A stretch of 64,000 nucleotides of DNA from Enterococcus rotai (GTDB lineage Bacteria; Bacillota; Bacilli; Lactobacillales; Enterococcaceae), in the NCBI RefSeq assembly GCF_001465345.1, contig NZ_CP013655.1, forward strand, positions 3,287,091 to 3,351,090, read 5' to 3'. The notes below the pieces were generated by a model. That model had not been told where the DNA came from. It did no database searches and worked only from the letters and a program-made list of their open reading frames with translations. This document shows positions 26,787 to 35,020 of this stretch, piece by piece. The position numbers and the translations under genes were made by a program. Numbering within the stretch: the stretch's first letter is position 1; the number at the start of each line of letters is the position of its first letter.

Positions 26787-28088
26787 TTGAAGAAAAAACT
26801 ACTCATTACACTTTCATTTGTTTTATTAGTAAATGCTGCGCCGTTGAGCGCATTAGCCGATGATATCGATCAAAAAATAGAAACTCAAACAAAAAAAATT
26901 GAAGATATCGTCAAAAATGAAAATGATGCGAAAGATTATTTAGCAACTCTAGAAACAGAAATCGCGACAATTGAAACGGAGTATCAAACAGTCCTTTCTG
27001 AGAAACAGAAACATGAAAAAGAAATGAACAAGCTAAATACTGACATTGCTAATTTAGAAGAAAAAATTGAAAAAAGAAATGAGCAATTACAAGCGCAAGC
27101 ACGAGTTACACAAACGAATCATGAACAAGAATCCATGCTAGCCGTTTTGTTAAGTGCCGATTCAATTTCTGACGCTATTTCAAAAGCTTTGGCAGTAAAT
27201 ACATTGGTTACTGCAAATAATGATATTTTAACCGCTCAAAAAGAGGATAAAAAAGAACTGGATACGTTAAAAGTCAACTTAACCGCAACTCTAAAAGCAC
27301 TTGAGAAGAAAACTGAGGAACTTGAAGAAAAAGAAGCTGCTTTGGCAGAAGCTAAACTTGAGCAAAATGTAAAAATCAACGAAATCGCTGCAAGTCTTGC
27401 AACTGAAAAAGCTGAAAAAGATAAATTTGTAAAACAAAAAGAAGAAGCAGCTAAAAGAAAAGAAGCACAATTAAAAGCCATTGCTGAAGAAAAGAAAAAG
27501 GAAGCTGAAGCTAAAGCTGCTGCTGAAAAACAAGCGAAAGAACTGGCTAAAACCAAACAAACACAAGCGGCAACGGCTCCAACAAAAACAACAGAAAAAG
27601 AACAAGCGACAACTGTTCCTGATACAAATACAGGTACTAGTAATAACGACGCTCCTGCAAATGCCCCAACACCTACTCCACCAGCATCATCTGGAGGTTG
27701 GTCTGCTCCTGTGGCAAGTATGACGATCACTAGTGGTTTTGGTGGCCGTGAAGACCCAACAGGTATCTCAGGATCTTTCCATGACGGTATTGACTTTGGT
27801 GGAGCCAGTGGCACACCAATTATGGCTGCCCGTTCTGGTGAAGTTGTCAGCGCAAATTATAGTGGTATGGCTGGAAATCACGTTGTGATCAAGCATGATA
27901 ATGGTTATTATTCCTATTATTTACACATGAGCAGCTTAAGCGTTGCAGCTGGACAAAGCGTTAGTGCCGGACAAATGTTAGGCGGTATGGGGACTACAGG
28001 TAATTCAACTGGCGTTCATTTACATTTTAGTATTTCAACAGGTCTGTGGAGCGGTTTTGTTAACCCCGCACCATTCATCGGATTATAG
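26787..28088 (+). CDS. Secreted M23 peptidoglycan endopeptidase with coiled coil
   Basis: A cell-wall hydrolase or hydrolase activator of the PcsB/EnvC layout. The 433 residues show a signal peptide (cut near residue 24, after PLSALA) and a long coiled coil (25-255, with Glu/Lys/Ala heptads). A Thr/Pro/Ala linker (256-305) and a C-terminal LytM/M23 domain follow. Zinc ligands are visible as His and Asp in FHDGIDFGG and the HLHF pair near the end; SGFGGRED opens the domain. All ligands are present, so it is likely active. The start is TTG with GAGGAA 6 nt ahead. It is monocistronic, with a strong terminator. Confidence 0.9.
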   Translation: MKKKLLITLSFVLLVNAAPLSALADDIDQKIETQTKKIEDIVKNENDAKDYLATLETEIATIETEYQTVLSEKQKHEKEMNKLNTDIANLEEKIEKRNEQLQAQARVTQTNHEQESMLAVLLSADSISDAISKALAVNTLVTANNDILTAQKEDKKELDTLKVNLTATLKALEKKTEELEEKEAALAEAKLEQNVKINEIAASLATEKAEKDKFVKQKEEAAKRKEAQLKAIAEEKKKEAEAKAAAEKQAKELAKTKQTQAATAPTKTTEKEQATTVPDTNTGTSNNDAPANAPTPTPPASSGGWSAPVASMTITSGFGGREDPTGISGSFHDGIDFGGASGTPIMAARSGEVVSANYSGMAGNHVVIKHDNGYYSYYLHMSSLSVAAGQSVSAGQMLGGMGTTGNSTGVHLHFSISTGLWSGFVNPAPFIGL

Positions 28089-28100
28089 AGAATCTAGTAA

Positions 28101-28140
28101 AGATAGCAAGTCAGCACTTTTTGACTTACTATCTTTTTTT
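28101..28140 (+). terminator. Terminator of the M23 gene
   Basis: GATAGCAAGTCA pairs with TGACTTACTATC (one mismatch) and is followed by seven or more T residues. Confidence 0.9.
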
Positions 28141-28215
28141 GCACCTGTCAATTCGTTTACCCTCTACTGGCGAACATGTTATAATAAGGATAGATAAAGA
28201 AAGGTGCTGATTAAG

Positions 28216-28650
28216 ATGATCAATAACTACTCAAATATCCTTGTTGCTGTCGATGGTTCAAAAAATGCTGAGTTGGCTTTACAACATGGCGTTGCGATTG
28301 CAAAAGAAAAAAATGCTACTTTGTACTTGTTGTCTGTCGTTGATGAAAATGCAATCAGTCATAGTTCTTATGCCTATTCAAAAGTGCTTGCTGAGGAAAA
28401 GGAAGCTATCGAAAAAGAGTTATTAAAAAATATTTATTATGCTACTGAGCAAGGATTGGATGACATTATACCGCTTGTTGAAATTGGCAATCCAAAAGAA
28501 ATGATTTCTACAATTGTTCCAACAAATCAAGCAATCGATTTGATTATCGTGGGTGCAACGGGTAAAGGGATGATCCAATCAAACCAATTAGGTACCACAA
28601 CAAGTTATGTCGTACAATATGCTCCTTGTAACGTGCTTGTCGTAAAATAA
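28216..28650 (+). CDS. Universal stress protein, UspA family
   Basis: A small cytosolic ATP-binding protein of the Usp fold, 144 residues. The start of the fold is ILVAVDGSKNAELAL. The ATP signature G-x2-G-x9-G-T is exact in GATGKGMIQSNQLGT near the C-terminus. Its role is unknown; members accumulate under stress or starvation. A GTG four codons upstream overlaps the ribosome site AAAGGTG, so ATG at 28216 is chosen. TATAAT near 28182 with TTTACC 18 bp upstream is a possible promoter. Confidence 0.9.
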   Translation: MINNYSNILVAVDGSKNAELALQHGVAIAKEKNATLYLLSVVDENAISHSSYAYSKVLAEEKEAIEKELLKNIYYATEQGLDDIIPLVEIGNPKEMISTIVPTNQAIDLIIVGATGKGMIQSNQLGTTTSYVVQYAPCNVLVVK

Positions 28651-28666
28651 TTAGTTACTATATACT

Positions 28667-28709
28667 AAAAAAAGCAGCCCCTTCTTATTTCCAAAGGAGC
28701 TGCTTTTTT
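28667..28709. terminator. Bidirectional terminator
   Basis: AAAAAGCAGC pairs with GCTGCTTTTT, with an inner CCTT/AAGG. Runs of A on the left and T on the right let it serve uspA and the converging methyltransferase gene. Confidence 0.8.
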
Positions 28710-28735
28710 CTCACCGTTCATCCGCTCTTTTTTAA

Positions 28736-29494
28736 TTACTCTCTTAACTTTCCAATTAGCACAAATCGATGTTGTTGATTCCGAAGGTAACCTTTTTTTG
28801 ACAATTCCTTTTGAATCTCAAGTAATTGAGTAAAATGCGTTTCTACTGAAACATCAGGATACTCCCACGGAATTCTTTTAATGTAATAAATCAACCCTTC
28901 CATATCCCAAAAGTCTTGATACGGAAAATACTCATCAGCAAATAGGATATCCATATTTTCTTTGACCAAAGCTTCTTGTGCTACTCCTTTTGACCATTCA
29001 AAAGAATTTCTTCGACGCTTTGTATCTAATTTCTCTGAGAGGTGCTTTCCATTTTGATCACCAACTTGCTGTGTAATGAATAGGCCGCCTGGCTTCAATA
29101 CTCTAGAAACTTCTTTTGGGTCATATGACTCATGGCTGTTCAATACAATATCAAATGAGTTAGTTAAAAAGTCCAAGTGACCCGTTTTATCGACAAAAGT
29201 AACCGTTACACCTTGTGGCTGCAGCTTCTTTTTTAGCAGTTCATAATTAGGTTTCCAGCCTTCAGTAACCGACGTCTGAGCAAACGGATGAGCAAATGTC
29301 AACAACAGCTCTCCACCACCAGTCCCCATATCCAACAAATGCATCTCATTAGACAAATTGGCACGAACAAGCTCATCATAACGCCACGGTAAGACCTCTT
29401 GTCGCCAACGTCCTTCCAAATATGAAAAATCCCAACCTTTAAACTCCAACGCTTCAATAGTCTGCCAATATTTTTTTAATGCTATTTTTTCCAT
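28736..29494 (-). CDS. Class I SAM-dependent methyltransferase
   Basis: A 252-residue protein with the SAM-binding motif I LLDMGTGGGELLLTF near residue 55, motif II around VTFVDKTGHLDF, and the post-motif SFDIVLNSHESYD. VLKPGGLFITQQVGDQN follows, as in many small-molecule and RNA methyltransferases. The substrate cannot be told. It resembles stand-alone Methyltransf_11 proteins. It is single, on the leftward strand, ending at a shared terminator. Confidence 0.88.
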   Translation of the reverse strand: MEKIALKKYWQTIEALEFKGWDFSYLEGRWRQEVLPWRYDELVRANLSNEMHLLDMGTGGGELLLTFAHPFAQTSVTEGWKPNYELLKKKLQPQGVTVTFVDKTGHLDFLTNSFDIVLNSHESYDPKEVSRVLKPGGLFITQQVGDQNGKHLSEKLDTKRRRNSFEWSKGVAQEALVKENMDILFADEYFPYQDFWDMEGLIYYIKRIPWEYPDVSVETHFTQLLEIQKELSKKGYLRNQQHRFVLIGKLRE

Positions 29495-29538
29495 AACGAA
29501 CTCTCCTTTATACTTAATCGTTGTCTGATTAAATGTTA

Positions 29539-29610
29539 GATACAGTTATGGATGATCCGATAGTCATAACTTTACTCAATACAGCCCTATCAGAGCATTA
29601 TAACTGTATC
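29539..29610. repeat. Inverted repeat with 11-bp arms
   Basis: GATACAGTTAT (29539-29549) and ATAACTGTATC (29600-29610) are perfect inverted copies 50 bp apart, upstream of the methyltransferase gene. No transposase or target duplication is seen. Confidence 0.5.
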
Positions 29611-29650
29611 GAGTTGTTACTTCGTTGCATCACCTTGAAAATCATGTCAG

Positions 29651-30022
29651 TCATCTCCTACTTTTTTTCATTACTTTTGAGCCAATATATACCCATAAAT
29701 ACCCCATTAACACGCAAAAAGACAAAGCACATAACAGAAATAGTGGACCTTTATAAAATGTTGGCGAAACAATCAGCTCAACTAAAGGAATCACATAAAT
29801 GAATAATACAATTGCAACGACTACACCTGTAAAATAAAGTACCCCATTTGAAACATAGCCCCCAGAGCCTCTAACTTGATCTCTCTCAGTAGGCAAAACA
29901 TTTTTCCCTTGACCATTGGAGTAACGTGTTTGATTTGTATTCATTGCATCAAACGTACTATTGTTGATATTACTTCTTTCAGCAAATTTTCTTTGTTGTT
30001 CTCGCTGATTCACTTTTATCAC
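29651..30022 (-). CDS. Small two-pass membrane protein
   Basis: A 123-residue protein. The N-terminal 55 residues are hydrophilic and Asn/Gln/Arg-rich; two membrane segments follow (about 61-83 GVLYFTGVVVAIVLFIYVIP, and 92-113 GPLFLLCALSFCVLMGYLWV). It ends in a basic KVMKKSRR tail. No family was recognised. The start is GTG at 30022 or GTG at 30013; AAGAAG spacing is acceptable only for the second. Confidence 0.65.
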   Translation of the reverse strand: MIKVNQREQQRKFAERSNINNSTFDAMNTNQTRYSNGQGKNVLPTERDQVRGSGGYVSNGVLYFTGVVVAIVLFIYVIPLVELIVSPTFYKGPLFLLCALSFCVLMGYLWVYIGSKVMKKSRR

Positions 30023-30067
30023 TTCTTTTCTCTTTAGTCCCGTTAGTCTTTAGACTATTATAGCATC

Positions 30068-30110
30068 ACAAAAAAGAATAAAGCCAGACTTATTTCTGAC
30101 TCTATTCTTT
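30068..30110 (-). terminator. Terminator of the glycan operon
   Basis: AAAGAATA(GAG)TCAGA pairs with TCTG(GCT)TATTCTTT across a small loop, followed by T-rich sequence on the leftward strand, about 10 bp past the GH1 stop. Confidence 0.7.
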
Positions 30111-30120
30111 CCTTCACTAG

Positions 30121-31494
30121 TTATATCAAGCCATTTCGATCGATCAACTCTTTAAACCAAATACCACTTTTCTTTAAAGAGCGTTGATCATTTTCTAAGT
30201 CCAAGCGATAAAATCCATAGCGATTCTTATATCCGTTCAACCAAGACCAACAATCGATAAACGTCCATGAATGGTAGCCAAAACAATTACTGCCTGCTTC
30301 AATTCCTTTATGCAACTGATTGAGATGTTCTTCCATAAATTCAATCCGATAATCATCTTGAATCATACCTGTTTGATCTAAGAACCGCTCTTCTTCTGCC
30401 ACCCCCATACCATTTTCTGAAACGTACCAGGCAATATTGTTGTAGTCATTTTTGATCATCATCGCAACATCATATAACGCCTCTGGATAAATTTCCCAAC
30501 CACGATACGGATTGATTTTTTTATCAGGCCAATCATAATGATCGTAAAAATCAGCAGGAGAAACTGCAGGTTTATTGACGTTAGCAGGCGCTTGAACACG
30601 GCGTGGCTGATAATAATTCATGCCAATAAAATCAACTGTGTTCTTTTTAATCAACTCTAAATCATTCTCTGCAACATCAGGCAATAATTCATTTTCAGCT
30701 AAACGATCAATTAATTTTGCTGGAATGGTTCCTAAAACTGTAGGGTCTAAAAAGCTTTTGGTATTTAATAAATCAGCGAACTCAGCCGCTTTTAAATCTT
30801 CTGGTGACTGACTTTTGGGATAACACGGCGAAACGTTTAAAATGATTCCGATTGAGCCTTGATACTTTCCGTCTTTAAAGCTTTTAACAGCCATTGTATG
30901 AGCCATCAGCGTGTTAAACCCAACTTGAACTGCTTTTTTCAGATCATGAATTGCAGGATAATGATACCCATATAGATAGCCGCACTCCACATGGACCATC
31001 GGCTCGTTAAAGGTTGTCCACTGCTCAACTAAATCACCAAATAATTCAAAACAAGTATTGGCATAAAAAGCAAATGCCTCCACCGATTCTCTCGTTTCCC
31101 AACCGCCCTTTTCCATCAACCACCAAGGCATATCAAAATGAAATAAATTGATGATTGGTTTAACACCATTTGCAATTAATTCAGAGAAATAATGACGATA
31201 AAACGTAACAGCTTCTGAATTAACTGTTTGTCCATCCGGCAACAAACGAGTCCAAGCAATAGATGTTCTAAAAGAATTCATATGGATCTCTTTCATCCTT
31301 TTAGCATCATCCTTGAAATACTCATACATCTTAGTCGTATCTTCTGGACCTTGATTTAATTGGAATTTTTCTGGATTCAGTTCATACCATTTATCCCAGG
31401 TTGAAGGAGATTTTCCATTTTGTGAACCATGCCCCTCTGATTGAGGAGCAGATGTCGCTGCGCCCCATAAAAAATGTTCTGGAAATTTTTTCAT
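30121..31494 (-). CDS. Glycoside hydrolase family 1 beta-glycosidase
   Basis: A cytosolic retaining beta-glycosidase of 457 residues. Acid/base Glu164 is in TTFNEP and nucleophile Glu360 in YVSENGMG. Near the C-terminus, DCWSWLNGYKNRYGF has the Ser-Trp...Arg-Tyr arrangement of 6-phospho-beta-galactosidases (LacG), though the phosphate-binding Lys is one residue off. A phosphorylated substrate is possible and fits the PTS EIIC in the same operon. The upstream in-frame start at 31572 lies inside the previous gene; ATG at 31494 follows TAGGTG and sits 11 bp past the GH125 stop. Confidence 0.88.
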   Translation of the reverse strand: MKKFPEHFLWGAATSAPQSEGHGSQNGKSPSTWDKWYELNPEKFQLNQGPEDTTKMYEYFKDDAKRMKEIHMNSFRTSIAWTRLLPDGQTVNSEAVTFYRHYFSELIANGVKPIINLFHFDMPWWLMEKGGWETRESVEAFAFYANTCFELFGDLVEQWTTFNEPMVHVECGYLYGYHYPAIHDLKKAVQVGFNTLMAHTMAVKSFKDGKYQGSIGIILNVSPCYPKSQSPEDLKAAEFADLLNTKSFLDPTVLGTIPAKLIDRLAENELLPDVAENDLELIKKNTVDFIGMNYYQPRRVQAPANVNKPAVSPADFYDHYDWPDKKINPYRGWEIYPEALYDVAMMIKNDYNNIAWYVSENGMGVAEEERFLDQTGMIQDDYRIEFMEEHLNQLHKGIEAGSNCFGYHSWTFIDCWSWLNGYKNRYGFYRLDLENDQRSLKKSGIWFKELIDRNGLI

Positions 31495-31505
31495 TTGTTT
31501 TACAC

Positions 31506-32777
31506 CTATTTTCCTATTTTTAAATAATCTAACAGTAACGTACAAAACATCATATTCGCCCAGGAAAACCATTCACGGGTATATTGATTGGGGTCGTTCA
31601 CATTAACACCTTCATGCATATGATTAGTGCCAGCATCGGTTTTAACTAAAATGTCTAACAACTCAGCCTTTTCAACTTGGCTAGTCGTCGTTAAGCCTTG
31701 GATAGATAATGCGATCGGCCAAACATACTCTTTTGGCGTATGCTCACTTCCGATTCCTTTTAACTTTATTCCTTTATAATAATATGGATTAACATCAGAT
31801 AAAATTAAGGCACGTGTATTTTGATAAATTTCATCATCAATCGAACAATACCCTAAATAAGGAGCTGCTAATAGACTAGGTACATTGGCATCATCCATTA
31901 AAAGATAATTTCCTAATCCATCTACCTCATAGGCATAAACTTTTTGCCCCTGATGTTCAACGATACCCCATTTTTTTATGCCTTGATTGATTTCATCTTT
32001 TAATTGATTTGCTTGTTCAGCCAGTAATTTATCGTGGTAAATCTCTGTAAAAATTCCCTCAAGATAACCTAAAATAACAACAGCAAACATATTAGAAGGA
32101 ACTAGATAATTATATGTACAGCTGTCATCGCTTGGACGAAAACCAGACCAAGTCATCCCTGTGTACCCACAAGGCTCTCCTAAGCCGTGATTTGAAAGTG
32201 TGTCTTCTGGTCTTTCATCAAAACGCTCAAAACGATAAGAAGAATTTTCATGTTGCTGCTCTATTTTGAAAACCTTGATAATAGATTCTGCAGCACGTTT
32301 AAACTCTTTTGAAAACTGCTTGGTCTCACCTGTTTGTTTCCATAACAAATAAGCTAATTCGATTGGATAACATAACGAATCCACTTCATATTTCCGTTCC
32401 CAGATCCAACCATTCATCTCTGTAAGATCTTGGTGGTAACAATGACCATTCTCAGTTTCGTTAAAGGCATTTGCATATGGATCGATCAAAATACATTTTA
32501 TTTGGCGGTCAACTAATCCCCGTATCAATTGTTTGATGTTTTCATCTTCATTTGCAATTGCTAAGTAGGGTTTGATTTGAGCGGATGAATCTCGCAGCCA
32601 CATTGCTGGAATATCGCCAGTGATTACAAACACATCATCCTCTGTGTTTTTGACTGTGGTTTCCAAAGTGTTGTCAAAACAATTTGAAAATACTTCGCTC
32701 CATCTAGGATTACTGGACTGCTCTGATACCAATGTTTTCACTTTTTCGATGACTGATTTTGAATAGTTTACACTCAT
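31506..32777 (-). CDS. Glycoside hydrolase family 125 exo-alpha-1,6-mannosidase
   Basis: Removes non-reducing alpha-1,6-linked mannose, as known for streptococcal and clostridial GH125 enzymes that process N-glycans. In the 423 residues the family signatures are PAMWLRDSSAQIKPYL near residue 55, NAFNETENGHCYHQD, the EVDSLCYPIELAY helix, PEDTLSNHGLGEPCGYTGM and WSGFRPSDD, followed by LLMDDANVPSLLA. No signal peptide, so it is cytosolic. GGGGAATCATC precedes the ATG. It lies 14 bp after the RpiR gene and 11 bp before GH1, in one operon with GH38. Confidence 0.93.
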   Translation of the reverse strand: MSVNYSKSVIEKVKTLVSEQSSNPRWSEVFSNCFDNTLETTVKNTEDDVFVITGDIPAMWLRDSSAQIKPYLAIANEDENIKQLIRGLVDRQIKCILIDPYANAFNETENGHCYHQDLTEMNGWIWERKYEVDSLCYPIELAYLLWKQTGETKQFSKEFKRAAESIIKVFKIEQQHENSSYRFERFDERPEDTLSNHGLGEPCGYTGMTWSGFRPSDDSCTYNYLVPSNMFAVVILGYLEGIFTEIYHDKLLAEQANQLKDEINQGIKKWGIVEHQGQKVYAYEVDGLGNYLLMDDANVPSLLAAPYLGYCSIDDEIYQNTRALILSDVNPYYYKGIKLKGIGSEHTPKEYVWPIALSIQGLTTTSQVEKAELLDILVKTDAGTNHMHEGVNVNDPNQYTREWFSWANMMFCTLLLDYLKIGK

Positions 32778-32791
32778 GATGATTCCCCTTT

Positions 32792-33589
32792 TTACTTTCC
32801 TTTTAAAATCACTTCTGATTTAATCCAAGACTTGATCGTGTCTTCATGGTACATGGCTAAAATTTCTGTATATAAGATATCGATCACTGTTAATACTGGA
32901 ATTTGTGGTGAAATCCCCCCCATATCCTTCTTTCCCATTGAGCTTGTTACACAGAACGCTTCAGAGAACTCTTTATATGGACTTTTCTCGTTGGCAGTAA
33001 TTACGATTACCTTTGCATTTTTTTCAGAAACTATTTTTACTGCTTCTTGGACTGCTTCGTTATTGCCAGAAATAGATGAGACAACCACAAGATCGCCTTG
33101 CTGCACACCATGAGCCATCATCACAATTGAATGTTCGTCCTTGATCACGTTGACGATTTTTCCAAGCCTTGAGAATTTAAATTGAAAATCTTCACCGCAA
33201 AAAGCGTTGTAACCTGTTCCCCAGTAATGAATGATCCGCCCGCTATCGATCATTAAAGCTGCTTTTTTAACTTCCTCTTTATCTAATTTTTCGATAATGT
33301 CATTGAGCAACAAAGAGTAATTTAGATTGACGTAGCTAATACTAGAATCTGTTTGCTTTTTAGTGCTTTTACTTGAATATTTATATAAATAAATCAGTTC
33401 TTTATAATTAGCTAAACCAATTTTTTTACAAAAGCGCGTGATTGAAGAATTAGATACACTAAGCTTTTTAGCCAATTCTTGAATGCCTAATTCTTTATTA
33501 CCATCAAGAAAATATTGAGCGATCACTCGTTCGACATCCGTAAACTTTTTTTGATTTGCTTGAATGATTAGTTCGATGTAACTTTCCAT
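32792..33589 (-). CDS. RpiR-family regulator with SIS domain
   Basis: A sugar-phosphate-responsive regulator, 265 residues. The N-terminal HTH (about 15-75) includes LGIQELAKKLSVSNSSITRF CKKIGL-type helices. The SIS domain follows (about 105-240) with IIHYWGTGYNAFC, VVVSSISGNNEAV and VIVITANEKSPYKE. It is embedded in the glycan operon and probably controls it, sensing a phosphorylated glycan product. The start ATG at 33589 has AAAGGAG spaced 8 nt; a GTG three codons earlier overlaps the site. Confidence 0.9.
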   Translation of the reverse strand: MESYIELIIQANQKKFTDVERVIAQYFLDGNKELGIQELAKKLSVSNSSITRFCKKIGLANYKELIYLYKYSSKSTKKQTDSSISYVNLNYSLLLNDIIEKLDKEEVKKAALMIDSGRIIHYWGTGYNAFCGEDFQFKFSRLGKIVNVIKDEHSIVMMAHGVQQGDLVVVSSISGNNEAVQEAVKIVSEKNAKVIVITANEKSPYKEFSEAFCVTSSMGKKDMGGISPQIPVLTVIDILYTEILAMYHEDTIKSWIKSEVILKGK

Positions 33590-33614
33590 GATTAGCACTC
33601 CTTTCGCTATAGTA

Positions 33615-33662
33615 AAGAAAACAAGAGACTGGACCCGTTCTCAGTCCAGTTTACCTCTTGTT
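33615..33662 (-). terminator. Hairpin between EIIC and the RpiR gene, possible attenuator
   Basis: AACAAGAG pairs with CTCTTGTT, with an inner ACTGGA/TCCAGT, followed by TTTTCTTTA on the leftward strand. It is a moderate terminator that could lower expression of the downstream regulator and hydrolases relative to GH38 and EIIC. Confidence 0.6.
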
Positions 33663-33676
33663 ATGATTTCCAACTA

Positions 33677-34999
33677 CTAGTCTTGTGCGTTCAGTAATTG
33701 GCTTTCATCAAATTTCATGTTCATACGTACAAACGGTGCATAAATAAAGACATCTAAAACAACTAAAACGGCTGTTAAGATCACCGGGCTAAGATGGAAT
33801 GCGCCTAAGATCCAGGTGCTGATGAAAATTGGTTCATTTCCTGAATTTAAGACAACTAAGGGAACGACCCAACCAATTTTAGTCACAATATAAGCGACTA
33901 CTGCATTGAAAACTGGTACAAAAACAAATGGGATAAACATCAATGGATTTAAAACGATCGGGAACCCAAAAATAATGGGTTCGTTGATCCCGAATAATCC
34001 TGGAATAAATGATAGTTTTGCTACTTCACGACCACTATACGTTTTTGGTGTAAAAATCAAAATCGCTAGAATCAACCCAAAAGTGGCACCAGATCCACCA
34101 ATCATAGCGTACACATTCGTCATTGTATTTGGTGCAATAGAAATGTCTGCAAAGCTTTTTGTTTCAGCAAATTTCGCAACATTTTCTAAGAAAATCGGTA
34201 GCCATAAAGCAGATACAACGCCCCAAACGATATTAAAACCATGTAATCCTAAGAACCATAATATTTGTTCCAATAAGATCACTACAATAATAGCAGGTAA
34301 CCCCGTTCCAACAGATGTTAGCGGTTGAACAAATAATTGACTGACCAGATCCATAAAGGAATTGAAATCAAACGCTTCAATCACGACTTTCATAACAGAA
34401 CAGATCAATAATACGATTGAAATTGGAATCAAAGCAAAGAAGGAATCAAAAACATTTGGCGGAACATTCCCTGGTAGCTTGATAGCAATCTTATGTTTTG
34501 CTAAAACTGAATAAAGGAAAACAGCAAGTAAGCCTACGATCAAAGCGGTAAACATTCCTTCATAACTAAAGAAATTATTCGCATAGCCTTGAATAACTTC
34601 CGCTGAATTATCAGCGAAATTCACATTGTTCGGTACCATTACAAAATAGGCTGCAAAGGCTAATAACGTTGCCAGTAGTGGATTGATGTTTGCTTCCGGA
34701 TGTTTTTTCATCAATTCTTTTGCATAGTTATAAGCAGTTGAAAAAACAATTAATAAAGCCACTATTCCTAACGTTCCTAGATAAACATTGCCAAAAATTG
34801 CTGATGCTGTTTGACCGATTGCTGTTTCTCCAAAAAAGGCATCGATCTGCATTTTGATCAAGTTGGAAAACGATCCTACCACAGTAAACGGAATACTGCT
34901 GATAAATGCATTTTTAATAGCTTGTAAAACGCTGTTGTTATCTACTTTATTGGCAATTTTTAATAATGGATCTTGAATTTTCTCGATATTTATTTTCAT
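33677..34999 (-). CDS. PTS transporter subunit IIC, cellobiose/lactose family
   Basis: The membrane channel subunit of a PEP-dependent sugar phosphotransferase, 440 residues with about ten membrane segments. Typical EIIC-Lac family features are IKNAFISSIPFTVVGSF near residue 30, GTGLPAIIVVILLEQILWFLGLHG, and the substrate region NEPIIFGFPIVLNP. No IIA or IIB gene is in the operon, so shared subunits encoded elsewhere must supply them. It lies between GH38 and the RpiR gene. Confidence 0.9.
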   Translation of the reverse strand: MKINIEKIQDPLLKIANKVDNNSVLQAIKNAFISSIPFTVVGSFSNLIKMQIDAFFGETAIGQTASAIFGNVYLGTLGIVALLIVFSTAYNYAKELMKKHPEANINPLLATLLAFAAYFVMVPNNVNFADNSAEVIQGYANNFFSYEGMFTALIVGLLAVFLYSVLAKHKIAIKLPGNVPPNVFDSFFALIPISIVLLICSVMKVVIEAFDFNSFMDLVSQLFVQPLTSVGTGLPAIIVVILLEQILWFLGLHGFNIVWGVVSALWLPIFLENVAKFAETKSFADISIAPNTMTNVYAMIGGSGATFGLILAILIFTPKTYSGREVAKLSFIPGLFGINEPIIFGFPIVLNPLMFIPFVFVPVFNAVVAYIVTKIGWVVPLVVLNSGNEPIFISTWILGAFHLSPVILTAVLVVLDVFIYAPFVRMNMKFDESQLLNAQD

Positions 35000-35020
35000 C
35001 TTAACTCGACCTTTCCCGTG

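Noticed and set aside
27236-27814. Leftward 192-codon frame inside the M23 gene
   Set aside because: It is antisense to the repetitive coiled-coil coding region, with Ser/Ala-rich low-complexity translation and no ribosome site.
29533-29802. Rightward 89-codon frame overlapping the small membrane protein gene
   Set aside because: No ribosome site, and its second half is antisense to the better-supported leftward gene.
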